A program made the position numbers and the translations under genes. From an uncultured Coriobacteriaceae bacterium (GTDB lineage: Bacteria > Actinomycetota > Coriobacteriia > Coriobacteriales > Eggerthellaceae): a stretch of DNA of 31,588 nucleotides. Within the stretch, counting starts at the first letter, position 1. Every line of letters begins with the position of its first letter. The notes below the pieces were generated by a model, which was given only the letters and a program-made list of their open reading frames with translations, was not told where the DNA came from and made no database searches. This document shows, in pieces, positions 1 to 10,482 of the stretch. The stretch spans positions 1-31,588 of the forward strand of contig UQDJ01000018.1 in assembly GCA_900539675.1 (NCBI GenBank), read 5' to 3'.

Positions 1-321
1 CGCACCGCGCGCGCCAAAGGCCTGTCGAAGGGCTCCGTCAACATCAAGCACGCGCTGCGCAACGCCATGCTGCCCGTGTCCACGGTCATCGGCCTGCAGT
101 TCGGAAGCCTCTTGGGCGGCGCGCTGCTCACCGAGACGGTGTTCGCATGGCCCGGCATCGGCAAGTTCGCCGTCGACTGCGTGCTGAAGAGCGACTTCCC
201 CGTCGTCCAGGGCATCGTGCTTCTGGTGGCGGTCATCTTCGTCATCATGAACCTCGTCGTCGACATCGTGTACGCCTACCTCGATCCCCGCATCAAGTAC
301 GGCGCGAAGGAAGAGGGGTGA
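1..321 (+). CDS. ABC transporter permease, DppB/OppB type (C-terminal part)
   Basis: This is the last 106 residues of an inner-membrane permease of the peptide/nickel (DppB/OppB) family; its 5' end lies outside the window. The reading frame is open from base 1. The first visible residues (RTARAKGLS...HALRNAMLP) are the conserved EAA loop that contacts the ATPase. A hydrophobic helix, the family motif around FAWPGIGK and a last transmembrane helix follow, and the protein ends in DPRIKYG, as usual for this family. Its stop overlaps the region of the next permease's ribosome binding site, so the two are co-transcribed. The substrate cannot be read from this fragment. Codon use is strongly G/C-ending, unlike genes after base 2107. 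Confidence 0.9.
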   Translation, partial: RTARAKGLSKGSVNIKHALRNAMLPVSTVIGLQFGSLLGGALLTETVFAWPGIGKFAVDCVLKSDFPVVQGIVLLVAVIFVIMNLVVDIVYAYLDPRIKYGAKEEG

Positions 322-326
322 TCCGC

Positions 327-1259
327 ATGGCGAAGAACAAGCTGCTCGCCACGGAGCCGGCCGGCGATGCCGCGCTGCTGAACGGCCAACCGGTCAAGGA
401 GAAGCACGAGAGCATCTGGAAAGACGTGTTCGCGGGCATCGTGTCCAACAAGGCGTCGCTCGTCAGCGGCATCTTCATCCTGATCCTGGCCGCCATCGCC
501 ATCGTCACGAAGCTGGCGCCCGGCATCCTGCCCTACGACCCGTACGCGCAGAACCTCGGCGAATCGCTGCTGGGGCCCTCGGCGCAGCACTGGTTCGGCA
601 CCGACATCCAGGGCCGCGACATCTTCTGCCGCGTGCTCGTGGGCACGCAGATCACGCTGACCGTGGGCCTGGCCGCCGTGGCCATCTCGCTCACCGTGGG
701 CGTCATCCTGGGCTCCATCGCCGGCTACAAGGGCGGCAAGTGGGACACCGTCATCATGCGCATCATGGACATGATGCTGGCCATCCCCTCCATCCTTCTG
801 GCCATCGCCATCATGGCGGCGCTCGGGCCCGGCATCGAAAAGGCGGTCGTGGCCATCGGATTGGTGGCCATCCCCGAATACGCGCGCATCGTGCGCTCCG
901 AGATCCTCTCCATCAAGGAGAACGATTACGTGGCCGCCGCGCGCGTCATCGGCGATTCCAACTTCAAGATCGTGTTCAAGCACGTGCTTCCCAACGTGCT
1001 GCCGTCCATCATCGTCCGCGCCACGCTGGGCATCTCCACGGCCATCCTCGACGCAGCCGCCCTCGGCTTCCTCGGCTTGGGCGTGCAGCCGCCTGCCGCC
1101 GAATGGGGCGACATGCTGGGCCGCGGGCGCAACGAGCTGTTCCGCGCGCCTTGGCTCATGATATTCCCCGGCCTGGCCATCACGCTGACCGTGCTCGCGT
1201 TCAACCTCCTGGGCGACGGCGTGCGCGACGGTCTCGACCCCAAAGCAAGGAAGAGGTGA
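327..1259 (+). CDS. ABC transporter permease, DppC/OppC type
   Basis: This 310-residue inner-membrane permease pairs with the DppB-type subunit upstream to form the channel of a peptide or nickel importer. A cytoplasmic N-terminal tail is followed by a first transmembrane helix at about residues 45-65, then the family motif HWFGTDIQGRDIF, and four to five more helices. The EAA loop is visible as DYVAAARVIGDS...HVLPN, and the family ending GLDPKARKR is present. The start was placed at ATG 327 because the AGGAAGAGGGG sequence at 308-318 sits eight bases upstream; a GTG at 318 overlapping the previous stop is possible. The ATPase gene starts four bases after the stop. The gene has the same high-GC codon use as its neighbours up to 2106. 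Confidence 0.92.
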   Translation: MAKNKLLATEPAGDAALLNGQPVKEKHESIWKDVFAGIVSNKASLVSGIFILILAAIAIVTKLAPGILPYDPYAQNLGESLLGPSAQHWFGTDIQGRDIFCRVLVGTQITLTVGLAAVAISLTVGVILGSIAGYKGGKWDTVIMRIMDMMLAIPSILLAIAIMAALGPGIEKAVVAIGLVAIPEYARIVRSEILSIKENDYVAAARVIGDSNFKIVFKHVLPNVLPSIIVRATLGISTAILDAAALGFLGLGVQPPAAEWGDMLGRGRNELFRAPWLMIFPGLAITLTVLAFNLLGDGVRDGLDPKARKR

Positions 1260-1263
1260 TCCC

Positions 1264-4041
<2,778 letters not shown>

Positions 4042-4072
4042 TTAATAGTTCTGTTCCACAAAAAGGACTATA

Positions 4073-4190
4073 GTATGGCGTCGACTCAGTACAGGCATGG
4101 AGCCAGCTGTGCACAGGTAGGATGTCAGCTGAGTACAGGCATGGAGCCAACTGTGCAAAGGTAAGGGTATGGCGTCAGCTCAGTATAAGT
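4073..4190. repeat. Intergenic direct repeats, 44-base period
   Basis: The 165-base gap between pcrA and the next gene contains two near-identical units. The 18-mer AGTACAGGCATGGAGCCA occurs at 4088-4105 and 4132-4149. A third, shorter and degenerate unit begins near 4168 (TATGGCGTCAGCTCAGTATAAG). Short palindromic cores such as CAGCTG lie inside the units. No gene was seen in the gap. The function is unknown: it could be a protein-binding array or simple local duplication. Confidence 0.75.
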
Positions 4191-4206
4191 AAGAAAGGTG
4201 AACCCA

Positions 4207-4500
4207 ATGGCAGAAGTCCTTGAAGCGGTAATGTTGGTGTGTTTTGGTTTGTCATGGCCAATGAATGCTTGGAAGTCATTCAAGGCCCGAACTGCTGCAG
4301 GTACAAGCTGGCAGTTCTTAGCATTGATCACCTTAGGGTATGTTGCTGGTATCGCTGCAAAGTTTATTGCTGGCAACCTGAATTGGGTTTTGATCGTGTA
4401 TTTTCTCAATCTGGCGGCGCTTGGTGTGAACTGGGCTGTGTATGCCCGTAATTTACGCATTGATAAACGATATGACGCCGAGCATCCCGAAGCGGTTTAG
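4207..4500 (+). CDS. Small PQ-loop/SemiSWEET-like membrane protein
   Basis: This 97-residue protein is mostly hydrophobic, with three likely transmembrane segments at about residues 5-18, 34-55 and 60-80, and a charged C-terminal tail (RNLRIDKRYDAEHPEAV). The short SWPMNAWKSFKARTAAG segment after the first helix resembles the loop of PQ-loop (SemiSWEET/MtN3-like) small membrane proteins, which act as dimers in sugar or metabolite transport. That assignment is by pattern only and the substrate is unknown. The start at ATG 4207 follows AGAAAGG at 4192-4198 with good spacing; a GTG at 4198 would overlap that site. It stands alone between the repeat-bearing gap and ppaC. Confidence 0.6.
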   Translation: MAEVLEAVMLVCFGLSWPMNAWKSFKARTAAGTSWQFLALITLGYVAGIAAKFIAGNLNWVLIVYFLNLAALGVNWAVYARNLRIDKRYDAEHPEAV

Positions 4501-4527
4501 GGCTATCAATTTCTTTTGCGTTTTCGC

Positions 4528-4554
4528 TTGAGCACGCGGCAATGCGCGTACAAT
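4528..4554 (+). promoter_or_regulatory. Possible promoter of ppaC
   Basis: TTGAGC at 4528-4533 and TACAAT at 4549-4554 are separated by 15 bases, about 30 bases before the ppaC start. The -10 element is good, but the spacing is shorter than usual, so the match is tentative. Confidence 0.35.
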
Positions 4555-4583
4555 AAAGCTGTTTTGTATATAAAGGAGGTTTC

Positions 4584-5933
4584 ATGGCTACGCCTGTTCT
4601 CGTTGTTGGTCACAAGAACCCTGATAACGACTCTATTGCTGGTGTAGTGGGTTTTTCCTACTACAAAAATGAAATGATGAAGCGCGAGCTTGCGCAGAAT
4701 CCTGACGCTGAAGCGTTTGAATACATCCCCTGCCGTTTAGGTCCGCTGCCTGAGGAATCTGAGGCAATTTTGACCGAGTATGGTCTTGATGCGCCGAAGC
4801 TGATTTCGGATGTGTATGCTCGCGTTTCAGATGTTATGTCTGCTCCGGTGGTAAGCTTGCCCGAAACAGCAACGCTTCTGGAGGCTGCTCGTCTGTTGGC
4901 GGACCACGATATTCGCGCGCTGGTCATTGTCGATGCAGCGGGCAAGTATGTTGGCCTTCTTTCTTCTCGCATCATTGCGGAACGCTTTATTTCCGCGTCT
5001 AAGCTGGCCGATCAGGCGGTAGCGGAAAACTTACAGGAATCCCTGACGCAGCCTATTAAGGAATTTGTCGATAGGGGAGCGCTGGTGGTTTCTGCCGACG
5101 ATTTGTTTGACGATGTTGCTCAGGATTTGCTTGCCCATGAGCTGCGCGAAGCAGTTGTGGTGGATAGCTCCAATGAACCGGTTGGCATCGTAACCCGTAC
5201 CGATGTGGCAGCAAAGCCGCGTCGCAAGGTTGCTATTATCGACCACAACGAGTTTTCCCAGGCAGTTGACGGTCTGCGAGAAGCTGAAATAGTTGAAATC
5301 TTAGATCATCACCGCATTGGCGGTATGAGCACCAATAATCCCATCACGTTTACCTGTATGCCGGTCGGTTCTTGTGCAACCATTATTACGCTGAAGATGC
5401 GCGAAGCTGGCATTGAAATCCCAGTGAGTATTGCAGCAACGTTACTTTCAGCTATTTTGACTGACACGATTATTTTGAAGTCGCCCACCGCAACTCCAAC
5501 CGATGAAGAGCAGGTAACCTACTTGGCAAATATCATCGGCAAGGATCCGGTTGAGTATGGTCAGCACGTATTCGGCGCTCGCAGTGGCGATGCTGAGATG
5601 CCGGTGGAAACGCTGTGCACCGCTGACTCCAAAGAATTCCAGATTCCTGAAGGCACGATTCTTATTGCTCAGCATGAGACGGTTAATCTTGATGCCGTTA
5701 TGAATCGTGAAGAGGAAATCCGTAAGTTTATCAGTGATTTGCAGCAGAAAAAGGGATACGTGTTTGTATTGCTGTTGATCACCGATATTATTGCTGAGGG
5801 TTCTAACTTCATCGTTGAAGGCGATCACAAGAAGGTTGACCGCGTCTTTGGCATCGATTCGTCTAAAGCGGTATGGATGCCGGGCGTTTTGTCCCGCAAG
5901 AAGCAGGTAGCGGCACCGCTGCTGGAGGCATAA
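4584..5933 (+). CDS. ppaC: Manganese-dependent (family II) inorganic pyrophosphatase with CBS pair
   Basis: This enzyme hydrolyses pyrophosphate to two phosphates in the cytoplasm and so pulls nucleic-acid and amino-acyl-tRNA synthesis forward. It is a DHH-superfamily protein of 449 residues. The N-terminal metal motif GHKNPDNDS supplies His10, Asp14 and Asp16. Asp220 lies in IIDHNE, the DHH triad is at 241-243 in DHHRIGG, and the C-terminal substrate motif SRKK is at 437-440. A pair of CBS domains (about 78-135 and 155-210) is inserted in the catalytic DHH domain; there is no obvious DRTGG domain between them. In this family CBS pairs bind adenine nucleotides and regulate activity. AAGGAGG lies just before ATG 4584. 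It precedes the str operon but ends in its own terminator. Confidence 0.95.
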   Translation: MATPVLVVGHKNPDNDSIAGVVGFSYYKNEMMKRELAQNPDAEAFEYIPCRLGPLPEESEAILTEYGLDAPKLISDVYARVSDVMSAPVVSLPETATLLEAARLLADHDIRALVIVDAAGKYVGLLSSRIIAERFISASKLADQAVAENLQESLTQPIKEFVDRGALVVSADDLFDDVAQDLLAHELREAVVVDSSNEPVGIVTRTDVAAKPRRKVAIIDHNEFSQAVDGLREAEIVEILDHHRIGGMSTNNPITFTCMPVGSCATIITLKMREAGIEIPVSIAATLLSAILTDTIILKSPTATPTDEEQVTYLANIIGKDPVEYGQHVFGARSGDAEMPVETLCTADSKEFQIPEGTILIAQHETVNLDAVMNREEEIRKFISDLQQKKGYVFVLLLITDIIAEGSNFIVEGDHKKVDRVFGIDSSKAVWMPGVLSRKKQVAAPLLEA

Positions 5934-6069
5934 TAACCCAGGCTGCTTACATCAGAGCTTTGTTCGTCCTGTGGCTGATTGCCTGTTTTGCGTTCACAAA
6001 CGGCAGAAACGTTGCTTCTGTCAGCTCCTTTTAAGGCAAGCGTGGCAAAGCATATTAGAAAACGGATTG

Positions 6070-6095
6070 GGGTGACTCTTTGGAGTCACCCTTTT
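6070..6095 (+). terminator. Rho-independent terminator after ppaC
   Basis: GGGTGACTC (6070-6078), loop TTTG, then GAGTCACCC (6083-6091) and TTTT form a perfect nine-pair hairpin with a T tract. The 136 bases between the ppaC stop and this hairpin show no gene. Confidence 0.85.
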
Positions 6096-6179
6096 ATATT
6101 TGGGTTTGAGCTCCTATAAAAGATGGAGAATATTTTAAGAAAATCGCTTTTATGGATAGCGTTACGGCAAAACATGATG

Positions 6180-6207
6180 TTGACCTGCATGAATGGGATC
6201 TTATAGC
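6180..6207 (+). promoter_or_regulatory. Possible upstream promoter of the str operon
   Basis: TTGACC at 6180-6185, a 16-base spacer and TATAGC at 6202-6207 resemble a housekeeping promoter. It would start transcription inside the 22-base box shared with rplB. Confidence 0.4.
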
Positions 6208-6229
6208 ATGGATACACCCGGATGCGTGG
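6208..6229 (+). promoter_or_regulatory. 22-base box upstream of rpsL, shared with rplB
   Basis: The sequence ATGGATACACCCGGA, then T, then GCGTGG is repeated at 20625-20646 with a single change (T to C). Both copies lie within about 180 bases upstream of the first gene of a ribosomal protein operon, and flanking bases are not conserved. It could be a protein-binding site or an RNA element. Each copy starts an in-frame short peptide (MDTPG...), but a convincing ribosome binding site is lacking. Confidence 0.55.
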
Positions 6230-6232
6230 CGT

Positions 6233-6261
6233 TTGACAAGGTATATACCCGGTGATAAAGT
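6233..6261 (+). promoter_or_regulatory. Likely promoter of the str operon
   Basis: A consensus TTGACA at 6233-6238 is followed after 17 bases by TAAAGT at 6256-6261. Transcription would begin near 6268, just before the leader hairpins. The -35 element and the spacing are ideal, but the -10 is only a partial match. Confidence 0.5.
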
Positions 6262-6270
6262 TCCATTTCG

Positions 6271-6340
6271 CGCCTCGGGAGAGGCGTGTGTTTTCGCGTG
6301 CTTTTCGCGTGCGTAGCTGCAGAACGCACAGAAAACACGC
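6271..6340 (+). promoter_or_regulatory. Structured leader of rpsL
   Basis: The 120-base leader can form a CGCCTC/GAGGCG hairpin with a GGGA loop (6271-6286). It can also form a larger stem pairing GTGTTTTC (6288-6295) with GAAAACAC (6331-6338). Extending the second stem to GCG at 6284-6286 would break the first, so the two partly compete. No run of T follows. It could serve autogenous control or stabilise the mRNA, but no known ribosomal-protein binding motif was recognised. Confidence 0.45.
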
Positions 6341-6382
6341 TTAAAGGTATGTAGGAACTATAAAAGAAAAGGAGTTGAAGTC

Positions 6383-6757
6383 TTGCCTACCATTAATCAG
6401 CTGGTCCGTAAGGGCCGCGCTAAGTCGGTCGATAAGAAGAAGACCCCGGCGCTCAAAGGCAATCCTCAGAAGCGCGGCGTTTGCACCCGCGTGTACACCA
6501 CCACCCCTAAGAAGCCTAACTCGGCATTGCGTAAGGTTGCGCGTGTTCGTTTGGTAAACGGCATGGAAGTTACCGCATATATTCCGGGCATCGGTCACAA
6601 CCTGCAGGAGCACTCCATGGTGCTTATCCGCGGCGGTCGTGTTAAGGACCTCCCAGGTGTTCGTTACAAGATCATCCGTGCTGCTCTCGACTGCGCAGCA
6701 GTAGACGGTCGCGCACAGGCTCGCAGCCGTTACGGTGCAAAGAAGCCCAAGAACTAA
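6383..6757 (+). CDS. rpsL: 30S ribosomal protein S12
   Basis: S12 sits at the decoding centre of the small subunit and controls accuracy of tRNA selection. The 124-residue protein has the expected length and family core, including TTTPKKPNSALRK and the GGRVKDLPGVRYK loop, the two sites where streptomycin-resistance changes occur in other bacteria; both look wild type. Translation starts at TTG 6383, placed by the family N-terminus (MPTINQLVRKG) and AAGGAG at 6369-6374, eight bases upstream. It is the first gene of the str operon and is followed after 94 bases by rpsG. Confidence 0.98.
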   Translation: MPTINQLVRKGRAKSVDKKKTPALKGNPQKRGVCTRVYTTTPKKPNSALRKVARVRLVNGMEVTAYIPGIGHNLQEHSMVLIRGGRVKDLPGVRYKIIRAALDCAAVDGRAQARSRYGAKKPKN

Positions 6758-6851
6758 GTAACCCTTGCGATAGAAAACGTACTGATTGGGCCAGATCACT
6801 TTGAAGGGTACGTCAGACGTTAGTTACATCGCTTAACCGAAAGGAAGATAT

Positions 6852-7322
6852 ATGCCGCGTCGTGCAGCAGCAGTCCGCCGCGAAGTGCAGCCGGACGCTA
6901 GGTTCAACAACCGCTTGGTCACGCAGCTGATCAATAAGGTGTTGCTTGACGGTAAGAAATCCACCGCCGAAGGCATTGTTTATGGTGCATTCGATATCGT
7001 TGCTGAAAAGACCGGTCAGGACGCTCTGACCGTATTCAAGAAGGCAATGGACAACATTCGCCCCACGCTGGAAGTAAAGCCAAAGCGTGTTGGCGGTGCT
7101 ACCTATCAGGTGCCTATGGAGGTTAACTCCCGTCGTGCAACCACGCTTGCCATCCGTTGGATGGTTGACTTCTCCCGCAAGCGCAAGGAGAACACCATGA
7201 AGGAACGCCTCGCAGCGGAAATCATGGATGCAGCAGAAAACACTGGCGCTTCTATCAAGAAGCGTGAAGACCTGTATAAGATGGCAGAATCCAACCGTGC
7301 ATTCTCGCACTATCGCTGGTAA
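6852..7322 (+). CDS. rpsG: 30S ribosomal protein S7
   Basis: S7 nucleates assembly of the 30S head and lines the exit tRNA site. The 156-residue protein has the usual length and conserved segments (MPRRAAAVRREV at the start, GGATYQVPMEV in the middle, RANRAFSHYRW-like end). In E. coli S7 is the autogenous repressor of its operon and binds the rpsL-rpsG spacer. Here that spacer is 94 bases, and I could not recognise an S7 target in it. An AAAGGAAG site precedes ATG 6852. fusA follows 18 bases after the stop. Confidence 0.98.
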   Translation: MPRRAAAVRREVQPDARFNNRLVTQLINKVLLDGKKSTAEGIVYGAFDIVAEKTGQDALTVFKKAMDNIRPTLEVKPKRVGGATYQVPMEVNSRRATTLAIRWMVDFSRKRKENTMKERLAAEIMDAAENTGASIKKREDLYKMAESNRAFSHYRW

Positions 7323-7340
7323 AGGAGGAGTGGACTAGAT

Positions 7341-9467
7341 ATGGCAGCAACCCCAAAAGTGCCAATTAGCCATACCCGTAACATCGGCATTATGGCTCAC
7401 ATCGATGCTGGTAAGACCACTACTACCGAACGCATTCTGTACTATACGGGCAAGACTCATAAGATTGGTGAAGTTCATGAGGGCGCAGCAACCATGGACT
7501 GGATGGTTCAGGAGCAGGAGCGCGGCGTAACCATTACCGCTGCAGCTACCACCTGCTACTGGAAGTATCCTGGTGGCAAAGAAGATGGCGTTCCGTATCG
7601 TTTCCAGATTATCGACACGCCCGGCCACGTTGACTTTACCGCTGAAGTAGAGCGCTCTCTGCGCGTTCTGGACGGCGCTGTAGCAGTATTCGATGCTGTT
7701 GCTGGCGTTCAGCCTCAGTCTGAAACCGTATGGCGTCAGGCTTCTCGCTATGGCGTACCTCGCATTGCTTACATCAATAAGTATGACCGTGTAGGTGCAG
7801 ACTTCTTCCACGCAATTCAGACCATGAAGGATCGTCTGGACGCTCCTGCTGTGGCAGTACAGCTGCCTATGGGTGCCGAAGACAACTTCTGGGGCGTGGT
7901 TGACCTGGTAACCATGACTGCATGGGACTTCAAGGCCGACGATAAGGGCATGACCTATCCTGAGCCTATGGATGCTATTCCTGACGAGTTCAAAGAAGAA
8001 GCTGAGCTGCGTCACCAGGAATTGCTCGAAGCAGCCGCTGACTGCGACGACGATTTGATGGAAAAAGTTCTCATGGAAGAAGAAGTTTCCGTTGAAGAAC
8101 TGAAGGCAGCTATTCGTAAGGGCACCATCGCCTGCAAGCTTCATCCGGTGTTTGTAGGTTCTTCCTACAAGAACAAGGGTGTTCAGGAAATGCTGGACGG
8201 CGTTGTAGATTACATGCCTTCTCCAGTAGACGTTCCTCCGATTAAGGGCACCAATCCTGAAACCGGCGAAGAAGATGAGCGTCCTTCCGATCCGAAGGCA
8301 CCGTTTGCTTCTCTGGCATTCAAGATCATGACCGACCCCTTTGTTGGTAAGCTGACCTACCTGCGTGTGTACTCCGGTACCCTGGAATCCGGCTCCTATG
8401 TTCTGAATGCTTCCAAGGACAAGAAGGAACGCATTGGTCGTCTGCTCCAGATGCACTCCAACAACCGTCTCGATATCGACAAGTGCTCCGCTGGCGACAT
8501 CGTTGCAGTTGTGGGTCTGAAGAACACCACCACGGGTGATACCCTCTGCGACGAAGAGCATCCCATCATTCTTGAATCCATGCAGTTCGCTGATCCGGTT
8601 ATCGACATTGCAGTTGAGCCGAAGACCAAGGCTGAACAGGACAAGATGAGCTTGGCTTTGCAGAAGCTGGCTGAAGAAGACCCAACGTTCCGTGTGTCTA
8701 CGAACCACGAAACCGGCCAGACCATTATTGCTGGCATGGGCGAACTTCACCTCGAAATCATTATTGACCGTCTGCTTCGTGAATTTAAGGTTGAAGCAAA
8801 CGTTGGTAAGCCTCAGGTTGCTTATCGTGAACGTCCGGGTCATGAAGTTTTGGGTGCTGAAGGCAAGTTTGTTCGCCAGTCCGGTGGTCGCGGTCAGTAC
8901 GGTCACGCCATCATTAATATGTATCCTCAGGAGGCTGGCAAGGGCTATCTGTTCGAGAACAAGATCGTTGGCGGTGTTGTTCCGAAGGAATACATTCCTG
9001 CTATTGACAAGGGTATTCAGGAAGCTCTTAACTCTGGCGTTTTGGCTGGTTATCCGGTTGAAGATGTTCGTGTTGAACTGGTTGACGGTTCTTATCACGA
9101 TGTTGACTCTTCTGAGGCTGCATTTAAGATTGCCGGCTCCATGGCAATCAAGGATGCTCTGAAGAAGTCCGATCCTGTCATCCTGGAACCTGTAATGGCT
9201 GTTGAAGTTGAAACTCCTGAAGAGTACACCGGCTTTGTAATGGGCGATATCCCAAGCCGTCGTGGTGTTATTCAGGGTCAGGAACAGCGTGGCGGCGCAG
9301 TTTGCATTACGGCAAAGGTTCCGCTGGGCCAGATGTTCGGTTACGCAACCGACCTTCGCAGTGGTACCCAGGGTCGTGCAACGTACACCATGCAGTTCGA
9401 CTCCTATGAGCCAGTTCCCAAGAGCGTGGCAGACGAGATTATCAGCAAGGCTGGTGGTAATGCTTAA
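7341..9467 (+). CDS. fusA: Elongation factor G
   Basis: EF-G is the GTPase that moves tRNAs and mRNA through the ribosome and, with RRF, splits ribosomes for recycling. At 708 residues it is full length. The G1 motif AHIDAGKT (19-26), the switch region RGVTITAAA, G3 DTPG (92-95) and G4 NKYD (146-149) are visible, followed by domains II to V ending in the DLRSGTQGRATYTMQF segment. The G4 motif fits NKxD but has Tyr where most EF-G proteins have Met. A strong AAAGGAGGAG site lies before ATG 7341. No tuf gene follows, unlike E. coli; rpsJ is next after 44 bases. Confidence 0.98.
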   Translation: MAATPKVPISHTRNIGIMAHIDAGKTTTTERILYYTGKTHKIGEVHEGAATMDWMVQEQERGVTITAAATTCYWKYPGGKEDGVPYRFQIIDTPGHVDFTAEVERSLRVLDGAVAVFDAVAGVQPQSETVWRQASRYGVPRIAYINKYDRVGADFFHAIQTMKDRLDAPAVAVQLPMGAEDNFWGVVDLVTMTAWDFKADDKGMTYPEPMDAIPDEFKEEAELRHQELLEAAADCDDDLMEKVLMEEEVSVEELKAAIRKGTIACKLHPVFVGSSYKNKGVQEMLDGVVDYMPSPVDVPPIKGTNPETGEEDERPSDPKAPFASLAFKIMTDPFVGKLTYLRVYSGTLESGSYVLNASKDKKERIGRLLQMHSNNRLDIDKCSAGDIVAVVGLKNTTTGDTLCDEEHPIILESMQFADPVIDIAVEPKTKAEQDKMSLALQKLAEEDPTFRVSTNHETGQTIIAGMGELHLEIIIDRLLREFKVEANVGKPQVAYRERPGHEVLGAEGKFVRQSGGRGQYGHAIINMYPQEAGKGYLFENKIVGGVVPKEYIPAIDKGIQEALNSGVLAGYPVEDVRVELVDGSYHDVDSSEAAFKIAGSMAIKDALKKSDPVILEPVMAVEVETPEEYTGFVMGDIPSRRGVIQGQEQRGGAVCITAKVPLGQMFGYATDLRSGTQGRATYTMQFDSYEPVPKSVADEIISKAGGNA

Positions 9468-9511
9468 GGCCGCAAGGCTTTAAGCATCCACCGCTCACAA
9501 TGGAGGTTAAA

Positions 9512-9820
9512 GTGGCTAAAGAGAATATCCGCATCCGCTTGAAGGGTTACGATCATGAAATCGTGGATCAGTCCACGAAGCTGATCGTAGACACCGCACA
9601 GAAGACGGGTGCTAAGGTTTCCGGTCCTATTCCGCTGCCGACCGAACGCAATCTGTACTGCGTTGTAAAAGGCCCGCACGTAAACAAGGACTCTCGCGAG
9701 CAGTTCGAAATGCGCACTCACAAGCGCCTGATCGACATCTTGGATCCAACCCCTTCTACGGTTGATTCCCTGATGCGTTTGGATCTTCCTGCTGGCGTTG
9801 ATATTGAGATCAAGCTGTAG
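9512..9820 (+). CDS. rpsJ: 30S ribosomal protein S10 (NusE)
   Basis: S10 is part of the 30S head and also joins NusB in transcription antitermination. The start was set at GTG 9512, giving 102 residues beginning VAKENIRIRLKGYDH, the family N-terminus. An upstream ATG at 9500 is in frame but overlaps the GGAGG site at 9502-9506, which is correctly spaced for the GTG. The conserved GPIPLPTE and REQFEMRTHKRLIDI segments are present. It is the first S10-operon gene but directly follows fusA with no terminator between, so the two operons are likely read together. Confidence 0.97.
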   Translation: MAKENIRIRLKGYDHEIVDQSTKLIVDTAQKTGAKVSGPIPLPTERNLYCVVKGPHVNKDSREQFEMRTHKRLIDILDPTPSTVDSLMRLDLPAGVDIEIKL

Positions 9821-9836
9821 GGGAGTGTGATACAAC

Positions 9837-10457
9837 ATGATTAACGCTATCTACGGTAAGAAAGTTGGCATGACCCAGCTCTTCGATGAAGAAGGTCATG
9901 TAGTACCAGTAACCGTTATTCAGGCTGATCCTAACAAGGTATGCCAGGTTAAGACTCAGGCTAGTGATGGTTATGACGCTGTACAGCTTGGTTTTGGCAC
10001 CATTAAGCAGCACAAGGTTAACAAGCCTATGGCTGGTCATTTTGCGAAGCAGGGCGTTGAGCCTGTTCGCTATCTTCGCGAGGTTCGCGTAACCGACGGT
10101 GCAGAGCACACGGTTGGCGAAGAAGTAACGGTTGCTAACTTCGCAGAGGTAAAGAAGGTTGACGTAACCGGTACGTCTAAGGGTAAGGGCTTTGCTGGCG
10201 TTATGCGCCGCTATGGCTTTGGTGGCGGCCCGGGTGGACACGGCGCTCATTTCCATCGTGCTCCCGGTTCTGTTGGTCAGTGTGCATATCCTTCCCGAGT
10301 ATTCAAGGGCGTTCGCCTTCCGGGTCACATGGGTTGCGACACCGTAACCACCAAGAACCTTGAAGTAGTCCGCGTAGATGAAGATATGAACCTCATTATG
10401 CTCAAGGGCTCTGTTCCTGGCGGCAAAAACGGCGTGGTTCGTATTCGCATGGCTTAG
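9837..10457 (+). CDS. rplC: 50S ribosomal protein L3
   Basis: L3 is an early-assembly protein whose loop reaches the peptidyl-transferase centre. The 206-residue protein begins MINAIYGKKVGMTQLF and contains the conserved central loop (GFGGGPGGHGAHFHRAPGSV, then GQC and a basic stretch to PGHMG). This is the family's diagnostic region near the glutamine that is methylated in E. coli. It sits 16 bases after rpsJ and 25 bases before rplD in the same operon, with a weak GGGGAG ribosome binding site. Confidence 0.97.
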   Translation: MINAIYGKKVGMTQLFDEEGHVVPVTVIQADPNKVCQVKTQASDGYDAVQLGFGTIKQHKVNKPMAGHFAKQGVEPVRYLREVRVTDGAEHTVGEEVTVANFAEVKKVDVTGTSKGKGFAGVMRRYGFGGGPGGHGAHFHRAPGSVGQCAYPSRVFKGVRLPGHMGCDTVTTKNLEVVRVDEDMNLIMLKGSVPGGKNGVVRIRMA

Positions 10458-10482
10458 AAACGGTGCGAAGGAGTTTATAGAT

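Noticed and set aside
4073..4190. CRISPR array
   Set aside because: Only two to three degenerate units with short, similar spacers are present and no cas gene is nearby. The same holds for the repeats at 20392-20505 and 29856-29906.
7335..9098. Minus-strand 587-codon open frame opposite fusA
   Set aside because: It is entirely antisense to EF-G, has no ribosome binding site of note and encodes no recognisable protein.
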